DNA of 64,000 bases, from the NCBI GenBank assembly GCA_021604645.1, contig BQJJ01000008.1, positions 62,001 through 126,000 on the forward strand. The letters are read 5' to 3'. The DNA is from Methyloligella sp. Its GTDB lineage: Bacteria > Pseudomonadota > Alphaproteobacteria > Rhizobiales > HXMU1428-3. A program made the position numbers and the translations under genes. Below are positions 8,050-16,983 of this stretch, piece by piece; within the stretch, counting starts at the first letter, position 1, and every line of letters begins with the position of its first letter. The notes under the pieces are model-generated. The model did not search any database. It worked only from the letters and a program-made list of their open reading frames with translations, and had not been told where the DNA came from.

Positions 8050-8062
8050 AGATTTAAAATCT
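8050..8062. promoter_or_regulatory. Dyad upstream of the Rrf2 gene
   Basis: AGATTT-A-AAATCT is perfectly symmetric, and the wider form ACTCAAGATTT-A-AAATCT-GAGT is nearly so. NsrR sites contain AAGAT...ATCTT half sites around one central base, so this fits an Rrf2-type autoregulatory operator about 45 bp before the start codon. Functional assignment is inference. Confidence 0.45.
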
Positions 8063-8158
8063 GAGTCTAGGAGGTATAATAAATATTATCGAAAAAGGGA
8101 AGTTCTATCTCATTTATATCAAAGAAATGCTAGATTTATAAAGAAGATTACAGCCATA

Positions 8159-9409
8159 TTAAAGACGTGGCTTTAAGGTAAATTGATCTCCCAGCCGGTG
8201 CCGCCAAGCACGCCCACTTAACCCGGCTTTGTACCCAACAACATAAAGCTTTTTCATATATTCAGGGTCAAAAATTTCTTTAGGTTTTTCCTGAAAGCTC
8301 TCTGGAACTGAAGTTAAACGAAAGGCAAATCCATCACGCCGAGCAAGTCGCTCCAAACCAATAAGATCCCCGCGTCCTTGATATTTAATCAAGGTACTAA
8401 TCGAGCGTTCTGCAATGTCAGTCACACCGAGTTTCACAGATTTATATTCAGCGGCAATCTTTGTATTTCTCAAAAGCCAAAACGTTTTTTTCGGGCGAAT
8501 ACCAAGTCGCCGCTCAATCGCTTTCACTTTAATAGATGCAGGATACGCAAAAATTTCATGTGTCACCCCACCATCGACATGTAGTTCCTGATATCGTTTC
8601 CCATCAATCACCACGTCAAAAGCAACCGGTGGGAATACTCCCGGAATAGAAGCCGAAGCCAATAAAATCTTTCTGATTAAATCAGCAGCCTCAGGATGAC
8701 CAGATGTGGCTATCTCACCGATGTTCCATATCATCTGCCGTTGCGCATCCAAATTAGTTGTCCCAATCAAAAGAAGGCGGCCTCTTCGATGCTCACGTGC
8801 AATGGCCCGTAACAGCTTTACATCAACTTCTTTTTTAATTGTTTTTATCAAAGGAGCCGGATCACCCAGCGCTGCTCCACCAAACAATGCCGCCAAGGGT
8901 TCGATCGAGAGAATTTGCGACGTTTTGGTCTCAGTATAAAAACGGCGAAGCGTTTCATCATATTCGGGCCCTAAATACGCAAACGGCGCGATTAAAGCCC
9001 CCGTAGAAACTCCCGTCACCAAAGTAAACTCAGGACGGTCCCCCCGTTCACTCCATCCTTTTAAAAACCCAGCACCATAAGCTCCATCAGCTCCGCCACC
9101 AGAAAGAGCCAAAACATCATTGCGCCGTGCAAGAGCTGGATTAATTCGTATTTTACGGCGCCGTTCTTCAATCACACTTTCAATAAAGGGCGGTAACTCA
9201 TCTCCCCACGATCGAATGCGCTTAAACCCTAAAATATGCGCCTTATGATAAGAAGCTTTGGCTGGAGCTGGATGAAGACGACCAACTGTCGAACAGCCCG
9301 CAAGAGAGGTCATAAAGCCGATCATCAAGAGAGAAGGAAAGACAAGTCGCAAAGAACTCTTCTTTAAACTAAGAAATGAAACAACCTGAACGCAAAACAT
9401 GAAGGGCAC
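8159..9409 (-). CDS. Patatin-like phospholipase lipoprotein
   Basis: A protein of 416 residues from the longest start. A hydrophobic segment ends in the lipobox LAGC (Cys39), so it is probably a lipoprotein. The patatin domain has the oxyanion loop SGGGADGAYGAG (about 103-114), nucleophile Ser135 in GVSTG and catalytic Asp279 in VDGGVTHE, so the Ser-Asp dyad is intact. Patatin enzymes are acyl hydrolases acting on lipids. The true start may be an internal Met nearer the hydrophobic core (PSLLMIGFM). The gene stands alone, separated from the TetR gene by 87 bp on the same strand. Confidence 0.85.
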   Translation of the reverse strand: MPFMFCVQVVSFLSLKKSSLRLVFPSLLMIGFMTSLAGCSTVGRLHPAPAKASYHKAHILGFKRIRSWGDELPPFIESVIEERRRKIRINPALARRNDVLALSGGGADGAYGAGFLKGWSERGDRPEFTLVTGVSTGALIAPFAYLGPEYDETLRRFYTETKTSQILSIEPLAALFGGAALGDPAPLIKTIKKEVDVKLLRAIAREHRRGRLLLIGTTNLDAQRQMIWNIGEIATSGHPEAADLIRKILLASASIPGVFPPVAFDVVIDGKRYQELHVDGGVTHEIFAYPASIKVKAIERRLGIRPKKTFWLLRNTKIAAEYKSVKLGVTDIAERSISTLIKYQGRGDLIGLERLARRDGFAFRLTSVPESFQEKPKEIFDPEYMKKLYVVGYKAGLSGRAWRHRLGDQFTLKPRL

Positions 9410-9496
9410 ATCCCAAAACTCTAAAATGACGAAAACGATCTGACTAACTTAATTGATCATAGCAACCTAACAAATAGAAAGCCAGAACCTCATATC

Positions 9497-10090
9497 TTAA
9501 ACATTGCGAATCCCATTTGCCTGTAACAAAGAAACCGCAGCCTCTTTTGCCTCAAGGCCAGCAGATCCACTAACCCTCATATGCTTCAAAACGATGGCGC
9601 CTTCCTTAAGCAAAAACAATTGTCTTGTAAGCTTCTCAGCAATTTCTGGAGAGAGTTTCCCGCTATCAGTTTCCAATTCACGAACGATCTTAAGAACCGA
9701 GTTAAACATCAACTTTTTATGTTCGGTACATTGATTATAAATAGGATCATCCACACATTGAAATTCCGACGATGCTTTAATAAACATACATCCCTGAAAA
9801 TCAGGTTGCTGAAACCATTCTTCCAAAACATCAAACACGGCCAAAAGCTGACCAAGAGGGGACGAAGCCAACTCCTCAACCCGACGGAAAAACCAATTCC
9901 TCAATTGCTCATCACGCAAGCGCAACACTGCCAAAATCAGGTCATCTTTGGTTCGAAAATGTTTGTACATAGACGTTTTAGATATACCTGTTTTCTTCAC
10001 CAGCATATCCATGCCAGTGGCAGTAAAACCATTTTGGTAAAACACCTTAAGAGCTTCCTGAACCAATTCATCACGTTTAGAGGGCCTCAT
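9497..10090 (-). CDS. TetR-family transcriptional regulator
   Basis: A 197-residue protein with an N-terminal TetR helix-turn-helix (about residues 8-54: VFYQNGFTATGMDMLVKKTG, then SKTSMYKHFRTKDDL) and a helical ligand-binding domain of the TetR_C type. It starts behind AGGAGAT. It is transcribed away from a three-gene operon; the shared upstream region has two symmetric sites, so it probably represses both itself and that operon until an unknown small molecule binds. Confidence 0.9.
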   Translation of the reverse strand: MRPSKRDELVQEALKVFYQNGFTATGMDMLVKKTGISKTSMYKHFRTKDDLILAVLRLRDEQLRNWFFRRVEELASSPLGQLLAVFDVLEEWFQQPDFQGCMFIKASSEFQCVDDPIYNQCTEHKKLMFNSVLKIVRELETDSGKLSPEIAEKLTRQLFLLKEGAIVLKHMRVSGSAGLEAKEAAVSLLQANGIRNV

Positions 10091-10117
10091 ATCATCTCCT
10101 ATATGAACAGATCAGTA

Positions 10118-10155
10118 TATATACCTTACAAGCTAAAAAAACTCAATAATTGAGT
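10118..10155 (-). promoter_or_regulatory. Promoter of the TetR gene with dyad over -35
   Basis: On the minus strand TTGAGT and TATATA are 17 bp apart. The -35 box lies in ACTCAAT-A-ATTGAGT (10141-10155), a perfect 7-bp dyad, which could be a repressor site. Confidence 0.55.
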
Positions 10156-10242
10156 TTAAAACAATGATTTGACTTCTTTTTAGATCAAATTCTTCCCATA
10201 AAACCACATAGAAAATTTTTAAACTTGACAAAAAAGAACAAT

Positions 10243-10273
10243 CGGTACACTTTAAAGCTAACTAAGTGTACCG
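10243..10273. promoter_or_regulatory. Perfect 10-bp inverted-repeat operator
   Basis: CGGTACACTT and AAGTGTACCG form a perfect inverted repeat with an 11-bp spacer. A TTGACA box (10225-10230) lies 12 bp upstream, so the site would cover the -10 region of the promoter for the operon beginning at 10329. It is the likely TetR operator. Confidence 0.7.
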
Positions 10274-10328
10274 ATCAGTAAGTATTGATCTTCTTAAAAA
10301 CAGTAAGCTTTCAAAAAAGGAAATGATC

Positions 10329-10805
10329 ATGTCACGCCCTCCCCTGCCTCCTTTCACGAAACAAAATGCCATTGAAAAAGTACGAGCTGCAGAAGATGGA
10401 TGGAACAGCAAAAATCCAGAAAAAGTCGCCCTCGCCTACACCGAACAAAGCATATGGCGAAACAGGTCAACATTCCTAAAAGGGAGAGCTGAGATCATCG
10501 ATTTTCTAACCAACAAATGGAAAAAAGAACAAGACTATCGATTGATTAAAGAAATATGGGCTTTTAACGAAAATCGCATTGCCGTTCGTTTTGCCTATGA
10601 ATGGCATGACAATGAGAAAAATTGGTTCCGTTCATATGGCAATGAAAACTGGGAATTCAACAAGGAAGGCCTCATGCAATGGCGCATTGCTAGCATTAAT
10701 GATCTTGCGATTTCTAAAAGCGAAAGAAAGTTTTTCTGGGACACAGATCTAAACAAAGGCCGCAGACCAGATGATCACTCAGGCCTTTCCGATCTTTCCC
10801 TCTAA
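10329..10805 (+). CDS. NTF2-like protein of the DUF1348 family
   Basis: A 158-residue cone-fold (SnoaL/NTF2-like) protein; the family signature runs through [18 protein letters not shown] and the Trp-rich [18 protein letters not shown]. Function in the family is not established; the fold binds small hydrophobic ligands. The start was placed at the second of two close ATGs because it is 8 bases after the AAGG ribosome-binding site. First gene of the TetR-linked operon. Confidence 0.8.
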   Translation: MSRPPLPPFTKQNAIEKVRAAEDGWNSKNPEKVALAYTEQSIWRNRSTFLKGRAEIIDFLTNKWKKEQDYRLIKEIWAFNENRIAVRFAYEWHDNEKNWFRSYGNENWEFNKEGLMQWRIASINDLAISKSERKFFWDTDLNKGRRPDDHSGLSDLSL

Positions 10806-10860
10806 AATTAGAAAACAACCACAAACTCAAAGATGAATTCTCTATAATAAGGAGGCTTAA

Positions 10861-11490
10861 ATGGCTCGCGCTTTTGCAAAACTAGCATTCACTCCAACTG
10901 TCCAGTCGATACAAAAACAACATGGATCAGCTGAAACATATCAAAAATTTTTAGAAAATGAAGCTGAACAAGCCAACAAACTCACAAATAGAGAAATCGA
11001 ATTCATTTCTGAAAGAGATGGCTTTTACCAATCATCAGTATCTGAAACCAATTGGCCATACGTCCAATTTAGAGGTGGCCCGAAAGGCTTTTTAAAAATC
11101 ATAGATGAGCAAACCATTGCTTACGCTGATTACCGAGGCAATCGCCAATATATCAGCACCGGAAATTTAACGACCAACAACCGCACATCATTAATTCTCA
11201 TGGATTATCCAAATCGCCGGCGTTTAAAAATATGGGGTGAAGTCAACATCATTGAACCGTCAAGCAATCCCACCCTCATCTCAAACTTACATGACGAAAC
11301 ATATAGAGCCCTCCCGGAACGAGTCATTCAAATCACCGTCAAAGCATTTGACTGGAATTGCCCGCAACACATCCCTCAAAGACTAACTCTTGAAGAACTC
11401 GAACCCCACATCCAACCCCTAAGAGAGGAAATTAAAAAAATCAAAGAAGAGAACGAACGCCTAAAACAAACATCAAAGCCATCCTCTTAA
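10861..11490 (+). CDS. Pyridoxamine-phosphate-oxidase-like FMN-binding protein
   Basis: A 209-residue split-barrel flavoprotein. The core segment (FYQSSVSETNWPYVQFRGGP, FLKIIDEQTIAYADYRGNRQ, SLILMDYPNRRRLKIWGE) matches the group of PNPOx-related proteins of about 200 residues. These probably bind FMN and use it on small redox substrates; vitamin B6 oxidation is unlikely because the PLP-site C-terminus of PdxH is absent and the end is a charged helix instead. It starts behind AAGGAGG and is the second gene of the TetR-linked operon. Confidence 0.8.
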   Translation: MARAFAKLAFTPTVQSIQKQHGSAETYQKFLENEAEQANKLTNREIEFISERDGFYQSSVSETNWPYVQFRGGPKGFLKIIDEQTIAYADYRGNRQYISTGNLTTNNRTSLILMDYPNRRRLKIWGEVNIIEPSSNPTLISNLHDETYRALPERVIQITVKAFDWNCPQHIPQRLTLEELEPHIQPLREEIKKIKEENERLKQTSKPSS

Positions 11491-11518
11491 ATAAATTGAG
11501 AAAGGAAACCCAATCAAA

Positions 11519-12535
11519 ATGATCAAAAAATCATTGAAACTCAGCACCATCGTACTTTCAACCACACTTAGTATTAGTGCACTACTTGGCTTATCATCAA
11601 TGAGTGAAAGAACAAATCTCATTGCGGGCACCAATAAAGCCCACGCTATGAAAACAATTTCAGAAGCAAAGAACTTACTTACAACCAAATTCAAATCTGA
11701 AAAAATAGATGGCCTTACTATCGCCTACAGAGAAGCCGGCGATCCAAGCAAACCCAAGGTACTACTCTTGCATGGTTTCCCAACATCTTCTCATATGTTC
11801 CGTAATCTCATTCCTCATTTGGCCAAAGACTATCACGTCATTGCACCAGATTACCCCGGCTATGGCGCGTCAAGCATGCCAACGATTGAAAAATTTGATT
11901 ACACGTTCGATAACATCTCAAATGTAATCGGAAAATTATTAGAACGAAAAAGCATTAATCGATATGCGGTTTACTTAATGGATTATGGTGCACCTATTGG
12001 ATATCGTCTCTTTGCCAAAAAACCCAAACAAGTAAGTGGTTTCATCATTCAAAATGGCAATGCTTATGAAGAGGGCTTAAGTGACTTTTGGAAACCATTA
12101 AGAGCCTATTGGAAGACCCCATCAAAAGAAAACGCAGATAAGTTACGAGGGTTTTTAAAATTAGACGCGACGAAATGGCAATATTTACACGGGGTGAAAA
12201 ATCCTGAAAAAATCAGTCCGGATAATTTCTGGCATGTTCAGTATTTACTGGATCGCCCTGGTAACCAGGAAATCCAGTTGAAACTCTTTCTTGATTACGG
12301 TACCAATTTACAAAGATATCCACATTGGCAAAAACTATTCCGCGAACATCAGCCACCAGCACTTATCGTCTGGGGTAAAAATGATCCTATTTTCCCGGAG
12401 AGCGGCGCTCATCCCTATAAACGCGATCTAAAAACAGTCGATTTCAATTTACTAGATACAGGACATTTCGCACTAGAAGATCACGGCAATGAAATTGCAG
12501 AAAAAATATTGTTGTTCCTAAAGCGCATAAATTAA
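11519..12535 (+). CDS. Exported alpha/beta hydrolase, dehalogenase/epoxide-hydrolase type
   Basis: A 338-residue protein. An N-terminal hydrophobic stretch (residues 8-28) suggests export. The hydrolase domain has the oxyanion loop HGFP (85-88) and a nucleophile elbow in which the residue is Asp155 (MDYGAP) rather than Ser, as in haloalkane dehalogenases and epoxide hydrolases; a C-terminal DTGHFALEDH supplies the catalytic His. The substrate is unknown. It ends the TetR-linked operon, so the three products may act together on a toxic organic compound, with the NTF2-like and FMN proteins in the cytoplasm. Confidence 0.8.
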   Translation: MIKKSLKLSTIVLSTTLSISALLGLSSMSERTNLIAGTNKAHAMKTISEAKNLLTTKFKSEKIDGLTIAYREAGDPSKPKVLLLHGFPTSSHMFRNLIPHLAKDYHVIAPDYPGYGASSMPTIEKFDYTFDNISNVIGKLLERKSINRYAVYLMDYGAPIGYRLFAKKPKQVSGFIIQNGNAYEEGLSDFWKPLRAYWKTPSKENADKLRGFLKLDATKWQYLHGVKNPEKISPDNFWHVQYLLDRPGNQEIQLKLFLDYGTNLQRYPHWQKLFREHQPPALIVWGKNDPIFPESGAHPYKRDLKTVDFNLLDTGHFALEDHGNEIAEKILLFLKRIN

Positions 12536-12553
12536 CAAAACAGTTAGAGTTAC

Positions 12554-12593
12554 AAAAAAAGAAGGCCCCTTACTAAGTAAGAGGCCTTCTTTA
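12554..12593. terminator. Bidirectional terminator
   Basis: AGAAGGCC...GGCCTTCT with inner CTTAC/GTAAG pairing, preceded by an A-run and followed by TTTAT, lies between the converging hydrolase and helicase genes. Confidence 0.85.
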
Positions 12594-12617
12594 TAAATAG
12601 TCACTTAAAGTGAAAAA

Positions 12618-14246
12618 CTAAGCAGCATGCTTAGAACGAACACGTCTTTTTTGCTGTCCACCAAATTTATTGCCTGAAGGCTTCTGCCCATCACGCTTTT
12701 CAGATTTTTGTTTTGCTGTATTCTTTGCCGGGTTTTTCTTCTTACTAGCATGCTTCACACCATCAGAAGATTTACCGTGAGCCTGTTTCTGACCCTGACG
12801 TTCATTAGAACGTTTATCTTTTTTACCTTCAAAACGCTTGCCTTCAGTACGAGCACCATCAGCTCGTTTCCCTGAAAATTTCTTACCTTGAGAAGATTTC
12901 CGCTCACTCCCGCTCTCACCCACTCGTTCACCCATTGGTGACCAATCAGAGCGCTTTTCACTAGATCTTCCACCATCACCATGTCTGGAGCGACCAGCCT
13001 TAGATCGTCCGTTCTTAAAGCCACCTTGCCGGGCACCGCCAGAACTGCGCCCTTTATAACCACCGCGCTGAGGCTTCTTCTTACCTGCAGCTGGTCCATT
13101 TTTAGGAACTTCAATATGAAACTCGTGATCTTCGTCAACTTCAATCGGCAAATTGATCAAACGCTCGATGGCACGTAAAGTCCCTACATCTTCCGGATCA
13201 CAGAAAGACACAGCTATACCAGACTTACCAGCCCGGCCAGTACGACCAACACGGTGAACATAGTTCTCTGGTTCAATTGGCAATTCATAGTTCACAACAT
13301 GTGTAACATCATCAACATCGATACCGCGCGCGGCCAAATCCGTCGCAACCAGAACTTTAATCCGACCATTACGGAAGTTTCTCAAAATCTTTTCGCGTAC
13401 ACGTTGACGTTTGTCTCCATGAATAGCGTCTGCCTGAAAGTTATTTTTAAGAAGAAAATCGGTAAGCTTATCTGCACCGCGTTTCGTCCGCGTAAAAACA
13501 AGCACCCGCTCAATTGCATCACTATTAAGTGTTTGAATAAGCAAATCTCGTTTATTAGATCCCTTAACATTCATCACTTTATGATCAATGGTTTCCGCAA
13601 CCGTTGTTTTTTGTTCTATTTCAACAAAAACTGGATCATTTAATAAAGCCTGAGACAACTTACGGATCTTCGGGTTCATTGTAGCAGAAAATAAAACCGT
13701 CTGATGTGACTTCGGTAAAGCCTTAGAAATATCCATAACATCATTGATAAAACCCATATCAAGCATACGGTCAGCTTCATCTAAAATAAAACTATGAGTT
13801 TCATCAAAAGTAATACCGCCACGCCCAACATGATCCATCAACCGACCTGGTGTTGCAATCAACACATCAACGCCGCGTTTTAGTTTTTGAATTTGCGGAC
13901 CATAAGGCAAACCGCCCGCAATAACCAAATGCGTAAGTTTCGTACCAGCAGAAAAGCCTGCAATACATTGACCGATTTGTTGAGCCAGCTCACGAGTTGG
14001 CGCTAAAATCAAAGCTTTCGCGGTATTCGGCAATGGTTTCGATGGGTTCTCAATGAGCTTATGTAATAAGGGAAGTGAAAACGAAGCTGTCTTACCACCA
14101 CCAGTGTGAGCAATGCCCATTAGGTCATGACCTTCCATCAAAGCTGGAATAGACATAGATTGTATTGGTGTAGGCGCTTCAAAACCTTGTTTCTCTACAG
14201 ATTTTAAAAGTGGGGCAGCCAAGCCTAGCGCATCAAATTGCGTCAA
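12618..14246 (-). CDS. DEAD-box RNA helicase, RhlE type
   Basis: A 542-residue ATP-dependent RNA helicase. The Q motif (APTPIQ), motif I (AHTGGGKT), motif II with the RhlE-type LDEADRMLDMGF, motif III (FSATM) and motif VI (HRVGRTGRAGKSG) are all present in the first 370 residues. The remaining 170 residues are a disordered Lys/Arg/Gly/Ser-rich tail of the kind that binds RNA nonspecifically. Members act in ribosome assembly and RNA decay, often at low temperature. It stands alone, with a 690-bp AT-rich region upstream. Confidence 0.92.
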   Translation of the reverse strand: MTQFDALGLAAPLLKSVEKQGFEAPTPIQSMSIPALMEGHDLMGIAHTGGGKTASFSLPLLHKLIENPSKPLPNTAKALILAPTRELAQQIGQCIAGFSAGTKLTHLVIAGGLPYGPQIQKLKRGVDVLIATPGRLMDHVGRGGITFDETHSFILDEADRMLDMGFINDVMDISKALPKSHQTVLFSATMNPKIRKLSQALLNDPVFVEIEQKTTVAETIDHKVMNVKGSNKRDLLIQTLNSDAIERVLVFTRTKRGADKLTDFLLKNNFQADAIHGDKRQRVREKILRNFRNGRIKVLVATDLAARGIDVDDVTHVVNYELPIEPENYVHRVGRTGRAGKSGIAVSFCDPEDVGTLRAIERLINLPIEVDEDHEFHIEVPKNGPAAGKKKPQRGGYKGRSSGGARQGGFKNGRSKAGRSRHGDGGRSSEKRSDWSPMGERVGESGSERKSSQGKKFSGKRADGARTEGKRFEGKKDKRSNERQGQKQAHGKSSDGVKHASKKKNPAKNTAKQKSEKRDGQKPSGNKFGGQQKRRVRSKHAA

Positions 14247-14935
14247 AGCAAATATCCTCTCGCGGTTTCAATGACATATATAAATGCCATGTTTTCTCCG
14301 CGAACACAGTAAGCTTTAACAATGAATTCTTTGAAAAAGAATCTCACAAAGCTACTCTTAAGTTTTAAACTTAAGAAGGGAAGGCGGAATTAAAAATTAA
14401 ATGAAAAATCATCGCACTAACTTTTGAAGTGCAACAAATCTGTCGCTTAAGTCACTTATTAACGAAGCAAAGTCAAGGAGAAACGTGAAGTTTATGAAAA
14501 ATATTTAAAACGCTCCTCCAAAATCTTTAAGCATTTCACCTAAAAAGCGTGTAGCAATTTTAAGAAATACCCGAAAAATTTCGCGGTAACTTTCGTGCCA
14601 ATTGTTTAAGTCGGCAACCTGAAGTCCCACTTAAGAAAGCAAGTTGCTCGTTGCGGTTTCTGGTGGGAAACTGAAGCGACACTAAATAAAGAACACCTTA
14701 GAAGGCGCTTAAAAAATTTAGTATCTTTTTCGTGAAAAAAAATCGTTAAGGTTAAATTCTAGACCGTTCTAAACACCCCAAAAAGAAACTGCACAAAGTA
14801 AGTTTGCGCGAATCAAAAACAAAAAAACGAATCATTTTCCTTAACGAACACAGTTAATTCACAAAACTCCTATGGTTTTTAAATACAAAAAAAATACAAT
14901 TTCAAAATTTTTTTCCACAAGTAGAAAGAAAAAAA
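14247..14935. other. Long AT-rich intergenic region between divergent genes
   Basis: No gene was found in these 689 bases. The region must contain the promoters of the helicase (minus) and the HIT gene (plus), and could hold a long helicase leader. The only clear structure is one member of the dispersed hairpin family at 14655-14677. Confidence 0.6.
14655..14677 (+). repeat. Dispersed hairpin repeat, unit 1
   Basis: GGTTTC-TGGTGG-GAAAC-TGAAGC. The stem differs from other units (GTTTC/GAAAC instead of GTTGC/GCAAC or GATGC/GCATC), but the GTGGG loop region and TGAAGC tail are kept. Confidence 0.6.
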
Positions 14936-15358
14936 ATGATCACCTCAACAAATAATTTTTCACTCGCTCCAGAGTTATTAGCGGATACAATCCCCCTAAA
15001 ATCAATCGGTGGAAACACCTTATCGCTTTGTTATCTCGGGCTCATGAATAATCAACATTTTCCATGGCTTATCATGGTTCCTCAACAAGCCAATTTGAGA
15101 GAAATCATCGACCTTTCGAAAGCAGATCAACATAAATTAATGGATGAAATCTCTCTTGTTTCAACTCAAATGCAAACGATTTTTGCACCCTATAAACTAA
15201 ATGTTGCTGCCCTAGGAAACATAGTTGCACAGCTTCACATTCACATTATAGCACGCAACGAAAACGACGCTGTCTGGCCCAATCCGGTTTGGGGACATGC
15301 CCCCACAAAACCTTACGATGAAGAAGAAAAACTTAAGATAATCAACCGCCTGAAATAA
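14936..15358 (+). CDS. HIT-family protein
   Basis: A 140-residue protein of the histidine-triad superfamily, with the triad in LHIHIIA (about residues 100-106) and the usual preceding segment WLIMVPQQANLREIIDL. The middle residue of the triad, His102, is the usual nucleophile. HIT proteins hydrolyse nucleotide phosphoramidates or dinucleotides; the substrate here is unknown. The longer C-terminal part (AVWPNPVWGHAP) is typical of the diadenosine-polyphosphate-hydrolase-like group of Proteobacteria. Confidence 0.85.
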   Translation: MITSTNNFSLAPELLADTIPLKSIGGNTLSLCYLGLMNNQHFPWLIMVPQQANLREIIDLSKADQHKLMDEISLVSTQMQTIFAPYKLNVAALGNIVAQLHIHIIARNENDAVWPNPVWGHAPTKPYDEEEKLKIINRLK

Positions 15359-15496
15359 AGAAATTAAAATAACACTCAGCTATTAACTGCAAATTTTTCC
15401 TCTTGGCCCACGAGTTGCTTCTATAAAACTGAAACGTTCAAGAACAAAGACGCAAGAACGACAGATAAACTTCAGCCAGCAGCAAAGGAGCGCAAC

Positions 15497-15949
15497 ATGT
15501 CAATTGGTGGAATATCCGGCGGAACCTTCGATTTAGCCAGTTTAAAGGCTCTAAGACACGAAAAAGGGCTAGAACTCTTTAAAAAGAACGATACAGATAA
15601 AAGCGGTGGGATCTCAATTTCAGAGTTTCAAAAAGCTCATCAGTCAAATCCTCTTGCCCCTTTGACACAGGCAAAAAATACCGACCAGGCCTCTCTAGAA
15701 GAAATTTTTACCCACTTAGATACAGACGGAAATGGTGAAATCGGTATCAAAGAATTTAGAGATGCAAAACCCCCAGCACCAGGTGGTAACTTTGCTCCTG
15801 ACACACTCGCTTCACTTCTACAATTACAAGAAAAGAGTTCTGAAAATCCATTTCAAAAATTAGTAGAAACAGCATCTAATAAACAAGATACGAATTCTGA
15901 TTTATTAGATGGCCTCTTAAAAACATTGTCATCAGAAGACAAAAAGTAA
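15497..15949 (+). CDS. EF-hand calcium-binding protein
   Basis: A 150-residue protein with two complete 12-residue EF-hand loops, NDTDKSGGISISEF (about 31-44) and LDTDGNGEIGIKEF (about 75-88), each with acidic residues at positions 1, 3, 5 and 12. The N-terminus (MSIGGISGGTFDLASL) is Gly/Ser-rich and no signal peptide is apparent. It probably buffers or senses calcium. The role is unknown and no neighbour suggests one. It starts behind AAAGGAG and ends before a terminator, so it is a single-gene unit. Confidence 0.8.
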   Translation: MSIGGISGGTFDLASLKALRHEKGLELFKKNDTDKSGGISISEFQKAHQSNPLAPLTQAKNTDQASLEEIFTHLDTDGNGEIGIKEFRDAKPPAPGGNFAPDTLASLLQLQEKSSENPFQKLVETASNKQDTNSDLLDGLLKTLSSEDKK

Positions 15950-15989
15950 GATCACTTTTTTAATTTTAGAATTAATAGATAAAAATTGA

Positions 15990-16022
15990 AATGCTCTGCA
16001 AGTTATTGCGGAGCATTTTTTA
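15990..16022 (+). terminator. Terminator after the EF-hand gene
   Basis: AATGCTCTGCA...TGCGGAGCATT, one mismatch, 6-base loop, followed by TTTTT. Confidence 0.8.
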
Positions 16023-16255
16023 ATTGAAATCCTCAAAATAGCTGGAAGCACATCTCTAAAATTTACAATCATAAAAGCCAAATCAATCAAACCTGAAAAT
16101 CTCATTTCACGAACAACAAAAGCCTCCTAACTCACTGTGATATTTAAGACTCTTCAATCCGAGAAATTAGTTAGAAAGAAAAAATTAATCTTTTAGATTC
16201 ATTTAGATAGATAAGGTTACGTATCGTTATCTTTCAAAAACAGCAGGAAACAAAA

Positions 16256-16867
16256 ATGACTACAGCAACAAAATCAAAAGCAAAGCCTAAAAAGGCCGTC
16301 GCTAAAAAAACATCTACCATTACTAAAAAAGTAATCGCAGGTGAAAAAATCTCAACCAAAAAAATCAAAACAGCTAAGAAAACAACAGCTGCTAAAAAGG
16401 CTCCGGCTAAAAAAGCAACTGTGAAAAAAGCTCCAGCTAAAGCAGCTGCGAAAAAAGCAGCAGCTAAAACAACCGCAGCTAAAAAAGCTCCAGCCAAAAA
16501 AGCAGTAGCTAAGAAAACTCCAGCTAAAGCAACTGCTGCAAAAAAAGCTCCGGCTAAGAAAACTGCAGCTAAAAAAGCTCCGGCTAAAAAAGCTGTAGCT
16601 AAGAAAGCACCAGCTAAAGCAGCAACTGCGAAAAAAGCGCCAGCTAAGAAAACTGTAGCTAAAAAAGCGCCAGCTAAGAAAACTGTAGCTAAAAAAGCAC
16701 CGGCTAAGAAAGCTGTAGCAAAAAAGGCTCCGGCTAAAAAAGCAGTAGCTAAGAAAGCACCAGCTAAAGCAGCAACTGCAAAAAAAGCGCCGGCTAAGAA
16801 AACTGTAGCTAAAAAAACTACGACTAGAAAAGCACCAGCCAGAAAAACGACAGCAAAGAAAGCTTAA
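16256..16867 (+). CDS. Histone-H1-like Lys/Ala/Pro repeat protein
   Basis: A 203-residue, extremely basic protein made of repeats of the type [13 protein letters not shown]; roughly residues 45-203 are almost only Ala, Lys, Pro, Thr and Val. The N-terminal 40 residues ([18 protein letters not shown]) are also basic and less regular. Such proteins resemble the C-terminal domain of eukaryotic H1 and bacterial HC1/HC2/AlgP-like DNA-binding proteins, and probably compact the nucleoid or bind RNA nonspecifically. The repeats are near-identical at DNA level, so length variation between strains is expected. It starts behind AGGAAA and ends before a terminator. Confidence 0.8.
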   Translation: MTTATKSKAKPKKAVAKKTSTITKKVIAGEKISTKKIKTAKKTTAAKKAPAKKATVKKAPAKAAAKKAAAKTTAAKKAPAKKAVAKKTPAKATAAKKAPAKKTAAKKAPAKKAVAKKAPAKAATAKKAPAKKTVAKKAPAKKTVAKKAPAKKAVAKKAPAKKAVAKKAPAKAATAKKAPAKKTVAKKTTTRKAPARKTTAKKA

Positions 16868-16908
16868 GTTTTATTATGATCAACACATCAGGGTTGAACT
16901 TTATACAA

Positions 16909-16944
16909 AAATGCACCGGCGAATAATCATTCACCGGTGCATTT
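16909..16944. terminator. Bidirectional terminator
   Basis: AAATGCACCGG...CCGGTGCATTT, an 11-bp perfect stem with inner GAAT/ATTC pairing, lies between the converging histone-like and bacterioferritin genes. Confidence 0.85.
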
Positions 16945-16983
16945 CTTGCTATTCACATAAATAAAACTTAGATAAAAATTACA

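Noticed and set aside
10861-11490. PdxH, pyridoxamine-phosphate oxidase proper
   Set aside because: It lacks the PdxH C-terminal substrate motif and matches the related FMN-binding group instead.
14247-14935. A small RNA or short gene in the long helicase upstream region
   Set aside because: No frame with a good start and no structure other than one hairpin-family unit was found.
16234-16497. A long minus-strand frame opposite the H1-like gene
   Set aside because: It is the antisense of Lys/Ala repeat codons, giving Phe/Ala/Val-rich low-complexity sequence with no ribosome-binding site.
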